Shown: one piece after another, positions 63,213-64,000 of the stretch
How positions within the stretch are numbered: the stretch's first letter is position 1
Layout of the letters: each line of letters opens with the position of its first letter
Source of the DNA: Rhodobacterales bacterium
Lineage (GTDB): Bacteria > Pseudomonadota > Alphaproteobacteria > Rhodobacterales > Rhodobacteraceae
Length of the DNA: 64,000 nucleotides
NCBI GenBank assembly: GCA_002747035.1
Contig: PDRZ01000014.1
Location: 1-64,000, forward strand
Direction: 5' to 3'
Translations under genes and position numbers: made by a program
Notes under the pieces: model-generated
What the model was told of the DNA's origin: nothing
Database searches by the model: none
What the model saw: only the letters and a program-made list of their open reading frames with translations

Positions 63213-64000
63213 TCAGGGATCCAGTGTGAGCGTGGCAAAGGCCCCGGCCCCCAGCGTGGCCGAAATCTGTGCCACTTCGATATCAACCGCGCCGCTGACA
63301 CCGTCGGCGGCTTGCATCGCGATGGTGTAGGTCCAGCCCGGCGATGACACCTGAACCTCGCGCAATGGGGTGCCCCCCTGGGACACGCGCAAGAGATAGC
63401 TTTCGGTTTCTTCCCCCAAGGGCACGTCAAGCCCTTCCCAACTGTCCCCGCCAATGCGCGTACGGCGGATCCACGACAGGTCAATATCTGCGCCCAGCGC
63501 ACCGTTCGCCGAGACATGGCTTGGGCTGAGAGGTTTCAGCCCCACGCCTTCGAACGCTTCCACCACATGTTGATAAGATGGGTCGTCATAGCCCCGCCGG
63601 GCAGGCCCAATCCGATAGTGACGCGACAGGTTACGCTGTGACTCGGCAAGTGCGATTTGTTGTGGAACACCATTCAACAGCACCACGTAAGAGCCAACCG
63701 GCCACGCCGCGGGCATCCAGGCATCGGTGCCCAACTGTCCACGCAAACGATGGGACAGGAGATAGGTGTTTTCGGCCACGAGATCCGCATCGCGGAACTG
63801 GAACAGCTCCCAATTGCCCGGGGTGCCGTCGCCAATCGCCATCAGGTTGCTGCCCGCAAGCAGTTTGGTTTCGTCCACCGATTGCAATTCGCCGGAGGTG
63901 AGTTCAACGATCAACCCCTCGCCCCGGTCATAAAGCGCAGGCGGTGCCGCGCGCAGAACACTTTGGGTGATACCGATGGTCGAACGGGCCGCGATAACCT
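63213..64000 (-). CDS. gene transfer agent host-specificity/tail protein (GTA gp15-like), C-terminal part
   Basis: The frame is open to the right window edge; the start lies outside. The 262 residues seen match the end of the large GTA orfg15/phage tail tip (baseplate megatron) protein: IGDGTPGNWELFQFRDADLV, YLLSHRLRGQLGTDAWMPAA, RHYRIGPARRGYDDPSYQHV and WIRRTRIGGDSWEGLDVPLG. These proteins form the tail tip of Rhodobacterales GTA particles that carry host DNA to other cells. The rest of the GTA cluster should lie to the right. Confidence 0.85.
   Translation of the reverse strand, partial: VIAARSTIGITQSVLRAAPPALYDRGEGLIVELTSGELQSVDETKLLAGSNLMAIGDGTPGNWELFQFRDADLVAENTYLLSHRLRGQLGTDAWMPAAWPVGSYVVLLNGVPQQIALAESQRNLSRHYRIGPARRGYDDPSYQHVVEAFEGVGLKPLSPSHVSANGALGADIDLSWIRRTRIGGDSWEGLDVPLGEETESYLLRVSQGGTPLREVQVSSPGWTYTIAMQAADGVSGAVDIEVAQISATLGAGAFATLTLDP

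Overview
The window is high-GC DNA from an alphaproteobacterium, almost certainly Rhodobacterales (Roseobacter/Rhodobacter group). The evidence is a C4-pathway 5-aminolevulinate synthase with a TTG start and an FNR-type box upstream, a gene transfer agent (GTA) gene at the right edge, an alphaproteobacterial GTTC-N7-GTTC SOS box at recA, an OlsB-type ornithine lipid acyltransferase, GapR (DUF2312), a fused Dcd-like deaminase, and the block yceD-rpmF-plsX-fabH-ihfA-merR. It reads as a chromosomal segment of mostly housekeeping genes, with several small scars of mobile DNA.

Layout. 1-2363: accessory remnants. These are the 3' end of an IS5-type insertion sequence fused to a decapitated hxlR-type regulator, a frameshifted small gene, a DUF1697 gene and a multiply frameshifted serine-recombinase C-terminus that runs into tRNA-Ser(GGA). 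2569-6920 (minus): cysK, a DUF3772 mechanosensitive channel and alaX in one tight unit. 7163-15435: uvrA with an SOS-like box, a divergent rhodanese gene with a sulfide-regulator-like operator inside its promoter, then lpdA, DUF924, an MFS gene and queA. 15441-23886: a large AsmA/DUF3971 envelope protein co-transcribed with queA, a peroxiredoxin overlapping a DUF455 ferritin-like gene, gapR, uup and olsB. 24007-29790: bamE diverging from the yceD-rpmF-plsX-fabH-ihfA-merR block, closed by tRNA-Pro(GGG).

29791-35850: a less conserved stretch. It holds an SGNH-plus-PA14 protein with a long Pro/Glu linker, a fused dCTP deaminase, an lrp-type pseudogene interrupted by a palindromic repeat, an AT-rich islet with a small membrane protein and a degenerate glycine-zipper ORF, an MFS transporter, and a second copy of the palindromic repeat. 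35854-41169 (minus): argS-SPOR-nagZ-scpA-scpB. 41304-48363: typA, a luxR scar beside a near-perfect 19-bp palindrome, and recA-MOSC-alaS-DUF1330. 48693-55985: peptidoglycan and periplasm genes (PBP1A, AmiC, an aminotransferase, an M48 protease, a DsbA-like oxidoreductase). 56119-64000: ispG-rodZ-hemA (minus), an M20 peptidase, cysE, a frameshifted dksA/traR-type gene and the C-terminal part of the GTA host-specificity/tail protein, cut by the window edge.

Functional links: cysK and cysE (cysteine synthesis), alaS and alaX (alanylation and editing), yceD/rpmF/plsX/fabH (ribosome and lipid synthesis), bamE/rodZ/PBP1A/AmiC/NagZ/SPOR/AsmA-like (envelope), and uvrA/recA (SOS repair). I see no CRISPR array, no rRNA and no clear large defence system. 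The most unusual items are the SGNH-PA14 protein, the G-quadruplex motif inside a 13-bp hairpin after olsB, the ATTC-N8-GAAT operator at the rhodanese gene, and the palindromic repeat pair.
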